Notes: generated by a model from the letters alone, not told the origin. A DNA stretch of 64,000 bases from Hoyosella sp. YIM 151337 (GCF_026041215.1 NZ_JAPEIQ010000004.1:62001-126000); one strand, 5' to 3'. Shown: positions 38,642-50,046, counted from the first letter of the stretch. Program-made: numbers and translations.

Positions 38642-39283
38642 TTATGCCCCCTGCCCTGCGCGTGCGCGGAGCATACCTGCGGGTGCAACGTCTTCGATGG
38701 GAAGACCGCGGCGGGCGGCAACTTCTTCCGGACGCTGCAGCTGCTTGAGTGCTGCCACCGTCGCGTGCACAACGTTGATGGCGTTGTCGCTGCCCAGCGA
38801 CTTCGAGAGGATGTCGTGAACACCAGCGCACTCGAGAACGGCACGCACCGCACCGCCGGCGATAACACCGGTACCGGGGCTTGCCGGGCGCAGGAGCACG
38901 ACGCCCGCTGCGGCTTCGCCCTGCACCGGGTGGGTGATGGTGCCTGCGATGAGCGGCACGCGGAAGAAGTTCTTCCGGGCCTCTTCGACGCCCTTCTGGA
39001 TGGCCGCGGGAACTTCCTTGGCCTTTCCATATCCAACGCCCACGACACCGTTGCCGTCACCGACGACGACAAGGGCGGTGAAGCTGAAGCGGCGACCACC
39101 CTTGACGACCTTGGCGACTCGGTTGATCGCAACTACGCGCTCAAGCTGGTTCGACTTCTCGGCTGCCTGGCCGCGCTGGTTGTCGCCACCGCGGCGGTCG
39201 CGGCGCTCCCTGCGGTCGTCACCACTTTGATTTGAACTACCGGCGGGTCCGCTGCCGCCGTCACGCCGACCACGTCCCGGCAT
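38642..39283 (-). CDS. rpsE: 30S ribosomal protein uS5
   Basis: A 213-residue protein with a long glycine- and arginine-rich N-terminal extension (about 45 residues) before [43 protein letters not shown] and the double-stranded RNA-binding region are conserved. It helps decoding accuracy. Gaps of 52 bases to rplR and two to rpmD. Confidence 0.98.
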   Translation of the reverse strand: MPGRGRRDGGSGPAGSSNQSGDDRRERRDRRGGDNQRGQAAEKSNQLERVVAINRVAKVVKGGRRFSFTALVVVGDGNGVVGVGYGKAKEVPAAIQKGVEEARKNFFRVPLIAGTITHPVQGEAAAGVVLLRPASPGTGVIAGGAVRAVLECAGVHDILSKSLGSDNAINVVHATVAALKQLQRPEEVAARRGLPIEDVAPAGMLRARAGQGA

Positions 39284-39335
39284 TAGGCTTTCCTTCCGTT
39301 CGTACGATTTGGTGTGTTTCGGGTGGTCATCATGA

Positions 39336-39749
39336 TCAGAACTTCAGTCCACCTTCACGTGCAGCATCTGCCAGGGCGGCGATGCGGCCGTGATAGTCGT
39401 AGCCACCCCGGTCGAACACCACCGTATCGACTCCGGCTTCCTTGGCACGCTGTGCGATCAGTTCGCCGACCTTCTGGCTGCGAGCCTTCTTGTCGCCCTC
39501 GACCGCGCGCACGTCTGGTTCCATCGATGACGCGGCGGCCAGCGTGCGGCCGGCTAGGTCGTCGATGACCTGAACGTGAATGTGACGCGACGAGCGGTGC
39601 ACAGCGAGACGGGGACGCTCCTGGGTTCCAGACACCTTCTTCCGCAGGCGGAAGTGGCGGCGGGCACGCGAGATGCGCCGCTGCGTCGAAACATCGGTGC
39701 CGAGCGGCTTGCGCTTCGGCTGGCCTGTTGCTTGTGTTGCCTGGCTCAT
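39336..39749 (-). CDS. rplR: 50S ribosomal protein uL18
   Basis: A 137-residue 5S rRNA-binding protein. [37 protein letters not shown] and the C-terminal [20 protein letters not shown] are diagnostic. The N-terminus ([20 protein letters not shown]) is about 20 residues longer than in E. coli. Two bases separate it from rplF. Confidence 0.98.
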   Translation of the reverse strand: MSQATQATGQPKRKPLGTDVSTQRRISRARRHFRLRKKVSGTQERPRLAVHRSSRHIHVQVIDDLAGRTLAAASSMEPDVRAVEGDKKARSQKVGELIAQRAKEAGVDTVVFDRGGYDYHGRIAALADAAREGGLKF

Positions 39750-39751
39750 GG

Positions 39752-40291
39752 TTACTTACCCGTCTTTCCTTCCTTGCGACGGATTTGCTCGCCGGCGTAA
39801 CGGATGCCCTTACCCTTGTACGGGTCCGGACGGCGCAGCCGACGGATGTTGGCAGCGATCTGCCCCACCTGCTGCTTGTCGATACCCGAGATCGAGAACT
39901 TGGTGGGTGACTCGACCTTGAAGGTGATCCCTTCAGGGGCCTCAATCGGCACCGGGTGGCTGTAGCCGAGGGAGAACTCGAGGTTGCTTCCCTTCTGCTG
40001 CACGCGGTAACCCACGCCATGGATCTCCATGTTCGTGGTGTACCCCTCGGTGACACCGACGATCATGTTGTTGATCAGTGTGCGAGAGAGTCCATGCAGT
40101 GCACGGCTCTTGCGCTCATCGTCGGGCCGTGACACCGCAATCGCACCGTCGTCATCACGCGCGATCGAGATCGGCTGCGCAATGGTCAGGTTGAGGGTGC
40201 CCTTCGGTCCCTTGACGACAACGGACTGTCCGTCGATGTTGACGTCGACACCGGAAGGAACTGGTACGGGGTGCTTTCCAATACGTGACAT
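39752..40291 (-). CDS. rplF: 50S ribosomal protein uL6
   Basis: A 179-residue protein with two similar domains. [20 protein letters not shown] and the C-terminal [20 protein letters not shown] are standard. It lies near the sarcin-ricin loop and helps bind elongation factors. A 13-base gap separates it from rpsH. Confidence 0.98.
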   Translation of the reverse strand: MSRIGKHPVPVPSGVDVNIDGQSVVVKGPKGTLNLTIAQPISIARDDDGAIAVSRPDDERKSRALHGLSRTLINNMIVGVTEGYTTNMEIHGVGYRVQQKGSNLEFSLGYSHPVPIEAPEGITFKVESPTKFSISGIDKQQVGQIAANIRRLRRPDPYKGKGIRYAGEQIRRKEGKTGK

Positions 40292-40304
40292 GTCGTGGCC
40301 TCCC

Positions 40305-40703
40305 TCACCAGACGTAGGCGAGGACTTCCCCGCCTACACCCTGAGTCGCAGCCTGACGGTCTGTGAGCAGGCCCGAGGACGTGGAGATAATCGCCACGCC
40401 CAGGCCACCCAGCACCTTCGGCAGGTTGGTGGACTTTGCGTACACGCGCAGACCCGGCTTCGAGACACGGCGCAGACCAGCGATCGAGCGTTCACGGCTG
40501 GGGCCGTACTTCAGCTCGACTACCAGTGACTTCCCGACGCGAGCAGGCTCGGTGCGGTATTCAGCGATGTATCCCTCGCGCTTCAGGATCTCGGCGATGT
40601 TCGCCTTCAGCTTCGAGTGCGGCATCACGACGGTGTCGTGGAATGCCGAGTTTGCGTTGCGCAGACGAGTCAGCATGTCTGCGACCGGATCGGTCATGGT
40701 CAT
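40305..40703 (-). CDS. rpsH: 30S ribosomal protein uS8
   Basis: A 132-residue central-domain protein. [40 protein letters not shown] and the C-terminal [20 protein letters not shown] fit. In E. coli S8 represses the spc operon by binding near rplE; no matching structure could be judged here. An 80-base gap to rpsN precedes it. Confidence 0.98.
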   Translation of the reverse strand: MTMTDPVADMLTRLRNANSAFHDTVVMPHSKLKANIAEILKREGYIAEYRTEPARVGKSLVVELKYGPSRERSIAGLRRVSKPGLRVYAKSTNLPKVLGGLGVAIISTSSGLLTDRQAATQGVGGEVLAYVW

Positions 40704-40783
40704 GGGAGTGACCTACTCACCTTTCTCGCCACGGTTCCCAGCAGGGGCCTGCAGCGAAGTGGAAATTGATAATTGTTGCAAGT

Positions 40784-40969
40784 TCACCAGGACGACTTGT
40801 GCACGCCGGGCAGTTCACCCTTGTGCGCCATCTCGCGGAGGCACACACGGCACAGTCCGAACTTGCGGTAGACCGAGTGGGGACGGCCGCACTTGTTGCA
40901 GCGCGTGTACGCACGAACGGCGAACTTCGGCTTGCGAGCGGCCTTGATTACCAGTGCTTTCTTAGCCAT
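40784..40969 (-). CDS. rpsN: 30S ribosomal protein uS14, zinc type
   Basis: A 61-residue protein with four zinc cysteines in [20 protein letters not shown], the short zinc-binding (type Z) form rather than the about 100-residue form made under zinc starvation. [20 protein letters not shown] is the start. It follows rplE by seven bases. Confidence 0.98.
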   Translation of the reverse strand: MAKKALVIKAARKPKFAVRAYTRCNKCGRPHSVYRKFGLCRVCLREMAHKGELPGVHKSSW

Positions 40970-40976
40970 TGGATGC

Positions 40977-41561
40977 TCAGCTCTCCTTGAATGGGAAGCC
41001 GAGGTGCTTCAGCAGCGCACGGCCTTCTTCGTCGTTGGTCGCGGAGGTCACAACAGTGATGTTCATGCCGCGAGGGCGGTCGATCGAGTCGACGTCGATC
41101 TCGTGGAACATCGACTGTTCGTTGAGACCGAAGGTGTAGTTTCCGCTGCCGTCGAACTGCTTCGGAGAGAGACCGCGGAAGTCCCTGATGCGCGGCAGTG
41201 CGATGGTGACCAGGCGGTCCAGGAATTCCCACATGCGGTCACCGCGAAGGGTGGCGCGCGCACCAATGGGCATTCCTTCGCGCAGCTTGAACTGCGCGAT
41301 CGACTTGCGGGCCCGGCGGACCTCAGGCTTCTGGCCGGTGATCAGTGAGAGGTCACGGACAGCACCGTTGATCAGCTTGCCGTCACGCGCAGCGTCGCCG
41401 ACGCCCATGTTGACGACAACCTTGACGACGCCGGGGATCTGCATGACGTTGGCGTACTTGAACTCGCTGTTCAGCGCGTCCCGGATCTCACTGCGGTAGC
41501 GGGTCTTGAGGCGCGGCTGTACTTCGGCCTTGTACTTTTCAGTGTGCGAGGGAGCAGTCAT
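40977..41561 (-). CDS. rplE: 50S ribosomal protein uL5
   Basis: A 194-residue 5S rRNA-binding protein. [40 protein letters not shown] and [20 protein letters not shown] are standard. A 10- to 15-residue hydrophilic N-terminal extension precedes the core. It follows rplX by two bases. Confidence 0.98.
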   Translation of the reverse strand: MTAPSHTEKYKAEVQPRLKTRYRSEIRDALNSEFKYANVMQIPGVVKVVVNMGVGDAARDGKLINGAVRDLSLITGQKPEVRRARKSIAQFKLREGMPIGARATLRGDRMWEFLDRLVTIALPRIRDFRGLSPKQFDGSGNYTFGLNEQSMFHEIDVDSIDRPRGMNITVVTSATNDEEGRALLKHLGFPFKES

Positions 41562-41563
41562 GA

Positions 41564-41881
41564 TCAGATGTCCTTCCCGGTCTTGCGGGAGATCCGAACA
41601 CGCTTTCCGGTCTCCTCGTCAGTGCGGTATCCCACCCGGGTCGGGTTGCCATCAGCATCGAGCACCATGACGTTGGAAACGTGGATCGGCGCTTCCTGGG
41701 TGACGATGCCACCGGTCTGCGCGCCGCGCTGGTTTGCCGAAACGGGGGTGTGCTTCTTGATACGGTTCACGCCCTCGACGAGGACTTTTTCGGTCTTCGG
41801 GAAAGCCTGAATGACTTTGCCCTTAGCTCCTTTGTCCTTGCCTGAGACGACGAGCACGGTGTCGCCCTTACGTACCTTCAT
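41564..41881 (-). CDS. rplX: 50S ribosomal protein uL24
   Basis: A 105-residue KOW-domain protein. [20 protein letters not shown] is the KOW motif. It starts assembly of the large subunit. Its ATG shares one base with the rplN stop (TGATG); a GTG immediately upstream is less likely. Confidence 0.98.
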   Translation of the reverse strand: MKVRKGDTVLVVSGKDKGAKGKVIQAFPKTEKVLVEGVNRIKKHTPVSANQRGAQTGGIVTQEAPIHVSNVMVLDADGNPTRVGYRTDEETGKRVRISRKTGKDI

Positions 41882-42249
41882 CACAACACCTCCGGCGCAA
41901 GCGAGACGATCTTCATGAAGCGCTTGTCGCGAAGTTCACGACCAACGGGTCCGAAGATGCGGGTGCCACGCGGGTCCGTCGCATTCTTCAGAATGACGGC
42001 GGCGTTCTCATCGAAGCGGATGTACGAACCATCCGGCCGACGACGCTCCTTCTTGGTGCGAACGACGACAGCCTTGACGACCTCGCCGCGCTTGACGTTG
42101 CCGCCGGGGATGGCTTCCTTCACCGTCGCGACGATGACATCACCCACACCGGCGTAACGGCGTCCAGAACCACCGAGAACGCGGATGCACAGAATCTCCT
42201 TCGCACCCGTGTTGTCGGCGACCCGAAGCCGCGATTCCTGCTGGATCAC
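41881..42249 (-). CDS. rplN: 50S ribosomal protein uL14
   Basis: A 122-residue protein starting [20 protein letters not shown], with [20 protein letters not shown] and [20 protein letters not shown]. It forms bridge B8 to 16S rRNA. It is the first gene of the spc part, 163 bases after rpsQ. Confidence 0.98.
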   Translation of the reverse strand: MIQQESRLRVADNTGAKEILCIRVLGGSGRRYAGVGDVIVATVKEAIPGGNVKRGEVVKAVVVRTKKERRRPDGSYIRFDENAAVILKNATDPRGTRIFGPVGRELRDKRFMKIVSLAPEVL

Positions 42250-42351
42250 TGTTTTCTCCTGAACCTGGATTTACACGTGGCAGATTTCCGACCTGGCCAC
42301 GCACGGTCCTTCTCTGCCTGTTGGCCCGCTGACGCGGAGACTGTCGGCGCA

Positions 42352-42383
42352 CTGCCCGCCACGGCTTTCACCGGGGCGGGCAG
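42352..42383 (-). promoter_or_regulatory. Hairpin in the rpsQ-rplN junction
   Basis: CTGCCCGCC and GGCGGGCAG form a perfect 9-bp stem with a 14-base loop in the 163-base gap between the S10 and spc parts. It may terminate or process the S10 transcript; there is no T-run. Confidence 0.5.
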
Positions 42384-42412
42384 CACGCACGTCGCAGTCA
42401 TTTGACCCACAA

Positions 42413-42706
42413 TCACTTGGCCTTTTCGAGAACCTCGACGAGGCGCCAGCGCTTGGTCGCTGACAGCGGACGGGTCTCCATCAACTGCACGCGGTCACCG
42501 ATGCCGGCGATCCCGTGCTCGTCGTGCGCCTTCACCTTGCTGGTGCGGCGGATGACCTTGCCGTAAAGCGGGTGCTTTACGCGGTCTTCGAGCTCAACGA
42601 CGATTGTCTTCTGCATCTTGTCCGAAACCACGTAGCCGATGCGCGTCTTGCGGCGGCCACGGGGCTTCTCGGAAGCGGCTTGATTCACGCTCTTGTCCTC
42701 ACTCAT
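42413..42706 (-). CDS. rpsQ: 30S ribosomal protein uS17
   Basis: A 97-residue protein. [20 protein letters not shown] and [20 protein letters not shown] are standard, and the OB fold binds helix 11 of 16S rRNA. A 15-residue hydrophilic N-terminus precedes the core. Its ATG overlaps the rpmC stop by four bases. Confidence 0.98.
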   Translation of the reverse strand: MSEDKSVNQAASEKPRGRRKTRIGYVVSDKMQKTIVVELEDRVKHPLYGKVIRRTSKVKAHDEHGIAGIGDRVQLMETRPLSATKRWRLVEVLEKAK

Positions 42707-42948
42707 GCTGCGTCACCAGCGGTCTCGGTCTCCGGTCCTGAAGCGAGCCCGAGTTCACGCTCACGAAGCACCGTGTAGATCCGTGCGATGTCCTTGCGGA
42801 CGGTGCCCAGACGACGGTTGTTGTCGAGCTGCCCGGTTGCCATCTGGAAACGCAGGTTGAAGAGCTCTTCCTTAGCTTCGCGCAGCCGCTCCACCAGCTC
42901 TTCTTTGGTGAGTTCACGAAGCTCTGAGGCTTTTGTTCCGGTAGCCAT
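42703..42948 (-). CDS. rpmC: 50S ribosomal protein uL29
   Basis: An 81-residue helical protein at the exit tunnel. [20 protein letters not shown] and [19 protein letters not shown] are clear. The ATG at 42948 overlaps the rplP stop (TGATG). The tail ETETAGDAA is short and acidic. Confidence 0.97.
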   Translation of the reverse strand: MATGTKASELRELTKEELVERLREAKEELFNLRFQMATGQLDNNRRLGTVRKDIARIYTVLRERELGLASGPETETAGDAA

Positions 42949-43364
42949 CAGAACTGTCCCTCCCTCGTCACGATCCTGCACTTCATCGGGAGCTTGTGGA
43001 TCGCGCGGCGCAATGCCTCACGAGCCACCTCCTCGTTGGGGTATGACATTTCGAACATCACGCGACCGGGCTTGATGTTCGCGACCCACCACTCGGGCGA
43101 GCCCTTACCTGAACCCATGCGGGTTTCGGCTGGCTTCTTGGTCAGCGGCCGGTCGGGGAAGACGTTGATCCACACCTTGCCACCACGACGGATGTGCCGG
43201 TTGATCGCGATACGTGCCGACTCGATCTGCCGGTTCGTCAGGTACGCAGGCTCGAGCGCCTGAATACCGTAGTCACCGAACACAACCTGGGTACCGCCCT
43301 TGGCGAGACCCGTGCGCTTGGGCTTGTGCTGCTTGCGGTGCTTCACCTTGCGTGGGATCAGCAT
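42948..43364 (-). CDS. rplP: 50S ribosomal protein uL16
   Basis: A 138-residue protein near the tRNA acceptor arm. [40 protein letters not shown] and [20 protein letters not shown] are signature stretches. Two bases separate it from rpsC. Confidence 0.98.
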   Translation of the reverse strand: MLIPRKVKHRKQHKPKRTGLAKGGTQVVFGDYGIQALEPAYLTNRQIESARIAINRHIRRGGKVWINVFPDRPLTKKPAETRMGSGKGSPEWWVANIKPGRVMFEMSYPNEEVAREALRRAIHKLPMKCRIVTREGQF

Positions 43365-43366
43365 CG

Positions 43367-44570
<1,204 letters not shown>

Positions 44571-44574
<4 letters not shown>

Positions 44575-44852
44575 CGGCGCTTGCTCTTCCGGTCTTCCTT
44601 GATGTGGCTCTTGAATGTCCGGGTCGGCGCGAACTCGCCGAGCTTGTGACCGACCATGTTCTCGGAGACGAACACCGGAACGTGCTTGCGGCCGTCGTGG
44701 ACCGCAAATGTGTGACCGATGAAGTCCGGGATGATCGTCGAACGGCGTGACCAGGTCTTGATGACCTGCTTGGTGCCCTTGTCGTTCTGTGCGTCCACCT
44801 TCGCGAGGAGGTGGTCATCGACGAACGGGCCCTTCTTAAGGCTGCGCGGCAT
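44571..44852 (-). CDS. rpsS: 30S ribosomal protein uS19
   Basis: A 93-residue head protein. [40 protein letters not shown] and [20 protein letters not shown] are standard. It follows rplB by 13 bases. Confidence 0.98.
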
Positions 44853-44865
44853 CTTTCACTCCCTC

Positions 44866-45699
44866 CTAGCGCTTCTTGCCTGTGCGGCGGCGACGGACGA
44901 TCATCCGGTCGCTTTCCTTCCGCCGGCGGGTACGTCCCTCCGGCTTGCCCCAAGGGCTCACCGGGTGGCGGCCTCCAGAGGTCTTGCCTTCACCACCACC
45001 ATGCGGGTGGTCGATCGGGTTCATGACCACACCGCGGACGGTTGGGCGCTTGCCCTTCCACCGCATGCGGCCGGCCTTGCCCCAGTTGATGTTGGCGTGT
45101 TCGGAGTTGCCGACCTCGCCGATGGAGGCGCGGCAGCGAACGTCCACGTTGCGGATTTCACCGGACGGCATACGCAGCTGCGCGTACGGACCATCTTTAG
45201 CCACCAGCTGAACCGAGGCGCCCGCACTGCGTGCGATCTTGGCCCCACCGCCAGGGCGGAGTTCGATCGCGTGGATGACGGTACCGGTCGGGATGTTGCG
45301 CAGCGGCAGGTTGTTGCCTGGCTTGATATCTGCGTTTGGCCCGGACTCGATGATGTCGCCCTGCTTCAGCTTCGCGGGAGCGATGATGTAGCGCTTCTCA
45401 CCGTCGACGTAGTGCAGCAGCGCGATCCGCGAGGTGCGGTTGGGGTCGTACTCGATGTGAGCGACCTTCGCGTTGATGCCGTCCTTGTCAGCGCGGCGGA
45501 AGTCGATGACGCGGTAGGCGCGCTTGTGTCCACCACCCTTGTGCCGGGTTGTGATCCGGCCGTGAGCGTTACGGCCACCAGACTTGGTCAGTGGGCGAAC
45601 CAGTGACTTCTCCGGAGTGGAGCGCGTGATGTCAGCGAAATCTGACACGCTCGCACCCCGGCGGCCCGGGGATGTCGGCTTGTACTTACGGATTGCCAT
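44866..45699 (-). CDS. rplB: 50S ribosomal protein uL2
   Basis: A 277-residue protein near the peptidyl transferase centre. [20 protein letters not shown] opens it; [20 protein letters not shown] and the C-terminal [20 protein letters not shown], with the essential histidine, are conserved. It lies 51 bases after rplW. Confidence 0.98.
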   Translation of the reverse strand: MAIRKYKPTSPGRRGASVSDFADITRSTPEKSLVRPLTKSGGRNAHGRITTRHKGGGHKRAYRVIDFRRADKDGINAKVAHIEYDPNRTSRIALLHYVDGEKRYIIAPAKLKQGDIIESGPNADIKPGNNLPLRNIPTGTVIHAIELRPGGGAKIARSAGASVQLVAKDGPYAQLRMPSGEIRNVDVRCRASIGEVGNSEHANINWGKAGRMRWKGKRPTVRGVVMNPIDHPHGGGEGKTSGGRHPVSPWGKPEGRTRRRKESDRMIVRRRRTGKKR

Positions 45700-45750
45700 G
45701 AGTCTCGTCCTCTTTGTTTCTTCAGTCCCAGTCGCTTTGGCCCAGCGGGC

Positions 45751-46068
45751 TTAGGCGCCTGGACCTCCGAAGAGCTCGATGGGCTTGCTGTCTGCCGTCA
45801 GGGTGACGAATGCGCGCTTGGTGCTCGCACGCTGGCCGAACCCAAAGCGGGTGCGCTTCGTCTTACCCTGCCGGTTGGCGGTGTTCACGCTCACGACCTT
45901 CACACCAAAGATCTTCTCGATGGCGATCTTGATCTGCGTCTTGTTCGCATCCGGGTGCACGAGGAAGGTGTAGGTGCCTTCTTCGATCAGCCCGTACGAC
46001 TTCTCCGAAATGACGGGCTTAAGGATGACGTCGCGAGGATCCGCGATTGTCTTGGTGCTGCTAGTCAC
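45751..46068 (-). CDS. rplW: 50S ribosomal protein uL23
   Basis: About 105 residues. [20 protein letters not shown] and [20 protein letters not shown] are the family pattern; it docks the signal recognition particle and trigger factor at the exit. The GTG at 46068 overlaps the rplD stop (GTGA) and lies seven bases after AGGAGG, so it is preferred to the GTG at 46074. Confidence 0.96.
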   Translation of the reverse strand: MTSSTKTIADPRDVILKPVISEKSYGLIEEGTYTFLVHPDANKTQIKIAIEKIFGVKVVSVNTANRQGKTKRTRFGFGQRASTKRAFVTLTADSKPIELFGGPGA

Positions 46069-46760
46069 TTCCACTCCTCCTCAGCTGCTGCTGCACCCGA
46101 CTTGGCGGTCCGTGCGGCGACAAACGAATCGAGGGCCTCAACGGTGAACACAACATCGTCGCTGTCCAGCACGTCATACGTGTTGAGCTGGTCAGGCGCG
46201 ATGGGGTGGACGTTGTCGAGGTTGCTCACGCTCAGCCAGGCAGCCAGATCTTCACGGCCGGCGACAAGGAGGAGCTTCTTCCGGTCGCTGATTTCCGCGA
46301 GGAACTTCTTGGCAGCCTTGGTCGATGGCGCCTGACCCGGAACCAGTTCTGTGATCACATGGATGCGCTCGCTGCGTGCACGGTCGGAGAGTGCGCTGCG
46401 CAGTGCTGCTGCGATCATCTTCTTGGGGGTCCGCTGGCTGTAATCACGCGGCTTCGGTCCATGCACGGTGCCACCGCCCACGAACTGCGGCGCGCGGGTC
46501 GAGCCCTGACGCGCACGGCCGGTGCCCTTCTGGCGGTATGGCTTCCTGCCACCGCCGCTGACCTCACCGCGTGTCTTCGTCGAGTGCGTACCCTGGCGTG
46601 CTGCCGCGAGCTGAGCGACAACAACCTGGTGCATCAGCGGGACGTTCACAGGGGCACTGAAGATCTCCGCGGGGAGGTCAACCGTGCCGTTGGTGCCGCC
46701 CTCTGGGGTACGGACATCCAGGGTCAGGTTGGTCGAAACTTCTGTGCTGGTCATGTTCAC
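46065..46760 (-). CDS. rplD: 50S ribosomal protein uL4
   Basis: A 231-residue protein with a long tunnel loop ([20 protein letters not shown], then [20 protein letters not shown]). L4 represses the S10 operon in E. coli by binding its leader; the rpsJ leader here is long and structured, but the mechanism is unproven. The GTG at 46760 overlaps the rplC stop; an ATG at 46754 is an alternative. Confidence 0.97.
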   Translation of the reverse strand: MNMTSTEVSTNLTLDVRTPEGGTNGTVDLPAEIFSAPVNVPLMHQVVVAQLAAARQGTHSTKTRGEVSGGGRKPYRQKGTGRARQGSTRAPQFVGGGTVHGPKPRDYSQRTPKKMIAAALRSALSDRARSERIHVITELVPGQAPSTKAAKKFLAEISDRKKLLLVAGREDLAAWLSVSNLDNVHPIAPDQLNTYDVLDSDDVVFTVEALDSFVAARTAKSGAAAAEEEWK

Positions 46761-47416
46761 TCGCCACCCTTCACAGCGGTCTTGACGACGACAAGGCCGC
46801 CTTTACGACCCGGGATGGCACCCTTGATGAGGAGCAGACCAGCGTCGGTGTCGACCTTGTGAACCTTCAGGTTCTGGGTGGTCACGCGCTCGTTGCCCAT
46901 ACGGCCAGCCATGCGCATGCCCTTGAAAACCCGGCCCGGGGTGGCACAGCCACCGATGGAGCCTGGGCGGCGGTGCACTGCCTGCGCACCGTGCGAGGCG
47001 CCCTGGCCGCGGAACCCGTGACGCTTCATGGTTCCCGCGAAGCCCTTGCCCTTGCTGATGCCGGTGACATCGACGAACGTGCCGTCCGCGAAGACGTCTG
47101 CCGTTACTTCCTGGCCAACCTCGTACTGCGACGGGTCTGCGACTCGGAGTTCAACGAGGTGGCGACGCGGAGTGGCGCCTGCCTTCGCGTACTGCCCAGC
47201 AACCGGCTTGGAAACCTTGCGGGGGTCGATTGCACCGTATGCGAGACGGATGGCGTTGTAGCCGTCCTTCTCCTCGGTCCGCACCCCGACAACAACGCAC
47301 GGCCCAGCCTTGACGACGGTTACCGGCACAACGCGGTTGCTGTCGTCGAAGACCTGGGTCATGCCGAGCTTGCTGCCCAGGATGCCCTTGATCTTTGCTT
47401 CGTTTTGCTTAGCCAT
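46757..47416 (-). CDS. rplC: 50S ribosomal protein uL3
   Basis: A 219-residue protein. [20 protein letters not shown] and the loop [20 protein letters not shown], close to the peptidyl transferase centre, are present, then [19 protein letters not shown]. Mutations in this loop give linezolid resistance elsewhere. It lies 30 bases after rpsJ. Confidence 0.98.
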   Translation of the reverse strand: MAKQNEAKIKGILGSKLGMTQVFDDSNRVVPVTVVKAGPCVVVGVRTEEKDGYNAIRLAYGAIDPRKVSKPVAGQYAKAGATPRRHLVELRVADPSQYEVGQEVTADVFADGTFVDVTGISKGKGFAGTMKRHGFRGQGASHGAQAVHRRPGSIGGCATPGRVFKGMRMAGRMGNERVTTQNLKVHKVDTDAGLLLIKGAIPGRKGGLVVVKTAVKGGE

Positions 47417-47446
47417 TTCAGGGTGTCTCCACTGCGTCTTTCACGA

Positions 47447-47752
47447 TCACTGGATGTTGACGTCGACGCTCGCCGGCAGGTCGATCCGCATGAGCGCATC
47501 AACCGTCTTCGGCGTCGGGTCGAGGATGTCGATGAGACGCTTGTGAGTGCGCATCTCGAAGTGCTCGCGCGAGTCCTTGTACTTATGCGGCGAGCGGATG
47601 ACGCAGTACACGTTCTTCTCGGTCGGCAACGGCACCGGGCCGACGACCCTAGCACCCGTACGGGTCACCGTCTCGACGATCTTGCGCGCTGACGCATCAA
47701 TCGCCTCATGGTCGTAGGCCTTGAGCCTGATGCGGATCTTCTGTCCCGCCAC
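47447..47752 (-). CDS. rpsJ: 30S ribosomal protein uS10 (NusE)
   Basis: A 101-residue protein that also acts in antitermination with Nus[41 protein letters not shown] and [20 protein letters not shown] are conserved. The GTG at 47752 is preceded by AAGGAC and matches the family start; upstream codons in the same frame belong to the leader. First gene of the block. Confidence 0.97.
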   Translation of the reverse strand: MAGQKIRIRLKAYDHEAIDASARKIVETVTRTGARVVGPVPLPTEKNVYCVIRSPHKYKDSREHFEMRTHKRLIDILDPTPKTVDALMRIDLPASVDVNIQ

Positions 47753-48247
47753 GCTTGTGTCCTTTTCCTTGCCGCTGTCGCTGTGACCCGGTGGGTCACA
47801 CCTCTTCGATGTTGTGGCCACCGGGGCCACCCCTTCGATGTCGTGCGAGCCGTCTCCAGCTCACAGACGCCATTCCAGACGAACCGCAGTACGCGGGCGC
47901 GTGCCAGATTCGATCCGCTGCCGCTGTTCACCTGTCATGGTTCTCCGGTCCACGCGGTCGGGCGTGTCGCCCCTCCGCGCATTCGAATGCCCTGATGGGC
48001 ATGCCGAACTCGGTCCGGATGCGCCCATACGGGCGCTCGGTTGTCTCTCGTTACTAGCTGCACCGCACATCACCTCGCGGTGACACCCGGCTGACTCGCA
48101 CAATCGCGCGAATCGCAGCACTGACTAGTGCCTGAATAACACCGGGGCACGCCCGGGCCACTCAAGGCAACCCGAACAGTATGCCTCACGAGCCGTGATC
48201 AGCCAAATTTGGGCTCCGACCTGCGACCCACGCTGGCCGCAACCGCC
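47753..48247 (-). promoter_or_regulatory. Structured 495-base leader region upstream of rpsJ
   Basis: This gap has no conserved gene but several hairpins in the transcript: GCGCCC/GGGCGC (48021-48036), ATGCCC/GGGCAT (47987-48002), GTGGCC/GGCCAC (47814-47830) and TGTGACCC/GGGTCACA (47782-47800). An imperfect AAATTT-centred palindrome at 48201-48215 may end the DUF4442 gene transcript or form promoter DNA. CTTCGATGTCGTG-like units occur twice around 47804-47845. I could not place a convincing promoter. The layout suggests control of the S10 operon by its own leader. Confidence 0.55.
47861..47938 (-). CDS. Possible 25-codon leader peptide before rpsJ
   Basis: An ATG at 47938 follows GGAG at four bases and opens a short frame MTGEQRQRIESGTRPRTAVR plus five more residues, ending 108 bases before rpsJ. 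It is rich in arginine (seven of 25). It might be a translated leader affecting the downstream hairpins, or chance. No homologue is known to me. Confidence 0.3.
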   Translation of the reverse strand: MTGEQRQRIESGTRPRTAVRLEWRL

Positions 48248-48763
48248 CTATCGAGGACGCACCCACGTCGTGATGCGAGCATTCACGACCTCGACGCCGT
48301 TCTTGTCCGCGATGGATACCGTCACCACGATATCCGTGCCTTCCGTAAGCGCGGCGAAATCCGTCGGATCGATGGTGGCCGTCGCGGTGAGACCGGAAGG
48401 CGCTTTGGCGAGGTAGTCCACGGCCATGCCCTTGGGGATCCATTGGTGAGTCGGGGGCACCGTCACTTCCATCAGCACGCCCATCGCGGCCTCCGCGAGG
48501 TTACACATCGCAATGGCATGAAATGTGCCGAGATGATTGTGCACACCCAGCCACTTGGGCGAGCCCATGACGACGCGGCCAGGTTCGGCACTCTGCACCA
48601 CCGGAACGACCGTCACGAAGTATGGCGCCTTGGCCCACACACCTGCCGAGAATGCAAGCCGCCCCACACGGTTGCCCCGCAGTTTCTTCCAGAGGCCGAA
48701 CACCTTCGTCTCGGACGTGTTCGTACCTGCAATCTCACCTGGTGTGCTCACGAGCGAGAGCAT
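48248..48763 (-). CDS. DUF4442 hotdog-fold protein (thioesterase-like)
   Basis: About 171 residues. APYFVTVVPVVQSAEPGRVV and LGVHNHLGTFHAIAMCNLAE, where a long helix crosses the hotdog sheet, fit DUF4442, a family resembling PaaI-type acyl-CoA thioesterases. The usual catalytic residue would lie in the NHLGTFHA stretch. The start could also be a GTG at 48751; neither has a strong ribosome binding site. It stands alone between the ribosomal leader and the divergent envelope operon. Confidence 0.8.
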   Translation of the reverse strand: MLSLVSTPGEIAGTNTSETKVFGLWKKLRGNRVGRLAFSAGVWAKAPYFVTVVPVVQSAEPGRVVMGSPKWLGVHNHLGTFHAIAMCNLAEAAMGVLMEVTVPPTHQWIPKGMAVDYLAKAPSGLTATATIDPTDFAALTEGTDIVVTVSIADKNGVEVVNARITTWVRPR

Positions 48764-48893
48764 ACGCCGCAATAGCGGCGCAGGCTAGCGGAGATTAACT
48801 TCATGACGGGGCTCACGCGGTGGGCGCGCGGAGTAGCCTGATGATCAGCAGCGGCAGCGGACGACAGCCGATGCGGTGATGAGGGAGGCATGG

Positions 48894-49073
48894 ATGAACA
48901 GCACTGCGGTAGGGCTTTTCACTGGTCTGCTCCTCGCTCTGGCGTTCATACTCGGCGGCGGCAGCGGCCTTTTCCTCGCGTTAGCGTTCGGCGCCGCCGG
49001 ACTCGTGCTGGGCGCCCACCGGGACGGCTACATCGACCTCGGCGCGCTGCTGCGGAGCCGCGGCCGTGGGTGA
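48894..49073 (+). CDS. DUF2273-like small membrane protein
   Basis: A 59-residue protein with two hydrophobic segments (GLFTGLLLALAFILGG and SGLFLALAFGAAGLVLGAHR) and the short tail YIDLGALLRSRGRG. Such proteins accompany Asp23/Gls24 genes in Gram-positive bacteria. GAGGGAGG lies five bases before the ATG. The next gene overlaps its end by eight bases, so this is the first gene of a three-gene operon. Confidence 0.75.
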   Translation: MNSTAVGLFTGLLLALAFILGGGSGLFLALAFGAAGLVLGAHRDGYIDLGALLRSRGRG

Positions 49074-50046
49074 GCAGGCTCCCCCACCGCGCGAATTGGC
49101 CGTGACTGATACGACGCTGGACGCCGCGGAGCGCGGGGCGCTGATACTCCGTGATCGCGTCTTCACGCGCGTTGCGGTAGCCACCGCTCGCTCCATGCCG
49201 GGCGTGGTGACGCATCGGGCGCGTTTTGCGCGACGCGACTTGCCCCGGGCTACTACCACCTTCGACAGCGCCTCCCGCAATACACCGGAAGGCGCGCATG
49301 TGACGCTTGACCTCGCAATGTCATGGCCAGCACGCGTCTCGCAACTTACGCACGATCTCCGCGCCCGAGTCTCCAGTGATATCGCCCGAGTCGCCGGAGC
49401 CCCGCCCCGCCGCATTGATATCCGGGTAACAATGTTCACGGGTGCTGGGGCCGAGCACGCCGCGACACTGGACGGGCCTGAGGAACACCCTCCCCATCCC
49501 GCAACCGTGCCCCGTGACCCGCTGTCCGCCCCTGCCGCACGCTATTTCGCACTGGCCGTCGGCGCCGTCCTCATCGTGCTCGGCGCGATCGGTATTCGCG
49601 ATTACCTCATCGTGCGTGAAATCCTGCCCGGCGACGTGTGGATCACGCCGGCGCTCGACGCCGTGCTAGCCGCGGTCTGGCACCCGTGGATGTACGCGGT
49701 GGCGGGCACAACCCTGGTGATCGGCGTGTTCTGCCTGCTCGCCGCTGTCCTTCCGCGACGAAAGACGCACAGGCGGCTCACCACCGCAGACCCGGCGTGG
49801 ATGCGCCCCACCGATATCGCACGCCGGTGCAGCGCGCTCGCCCGCGAGGTATCCGGAGTCACGTCCGCCCGTACGGAGGTGACGCGCAAGCGGGCGACCG
49901 TCACCGTTATGGCATTGAACCCTGGCGCCCCAGGGCTCGCACAAGCTGTCAAAGACCGTGTGACCTCCGGCCTCGACCTGCTTGAATCGCCGCTGCAGGT
50001 GAAGGTCCGGCTGCGACCCGCACTCAAGCGCGGCGGAACACGGTAA
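49066..50046 (+). CDS. Asp23/Gls24-like domain fused to a DUF6286-type membrane domain
   Basis: A 326-residue protein. Residues 15-125 look like Asp23 (RVFTRVAVATARSMPGVVTH, then IDIRVTM). Two membrane helices follow (ALAVGAVLIVLGAIGIRDYL and YAVAGTTLVIGVFCLLAAVL), and a C-terminal domain with REVSGVTSARTEVTRKRATV resembles DUF6286. In other actinobacteria these are usually separate genes. Asp23 proteins sit at the membrane and take part in envelope stress responses. The GTG start overlaps the upstream gene. Confidence 0.7.
   Translation: MGEQAPPPRELAVTDTTLDAAERGALILRDRVFTRVAVATARSMPGVVTHRARFARRDLPRATTTFDSASRNTPEGAHVTLDLAMSWPARVSQLTHDLRARVSSDIARVAGAPPRRIDIRVTMFTGAGAEHAATLDGPEEHPPHPATVPRDPLSAPAARYFALAVGAVLIVLGAIGIRDYLIVREILPGDVWITPALDAVLAAVWHPWMYAVAGTTLVIGVFCLLAAVLPRRKTHRRLTTADPAWMRPTDIARRCSALAREVSGVTSARTEVTRKRATVTVMALNPGAPGLAQAVKDRVTSGLDLLESPLQVKVRLRPALKRGGTR

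Noticed and set aside
47753-48247. Clear sigma-70-type promoter for the S10 operon
   Set aside because: TTGAGT and TTATTC near 48150 are 20 bases apart, too far to call; left as an unresolved leader.
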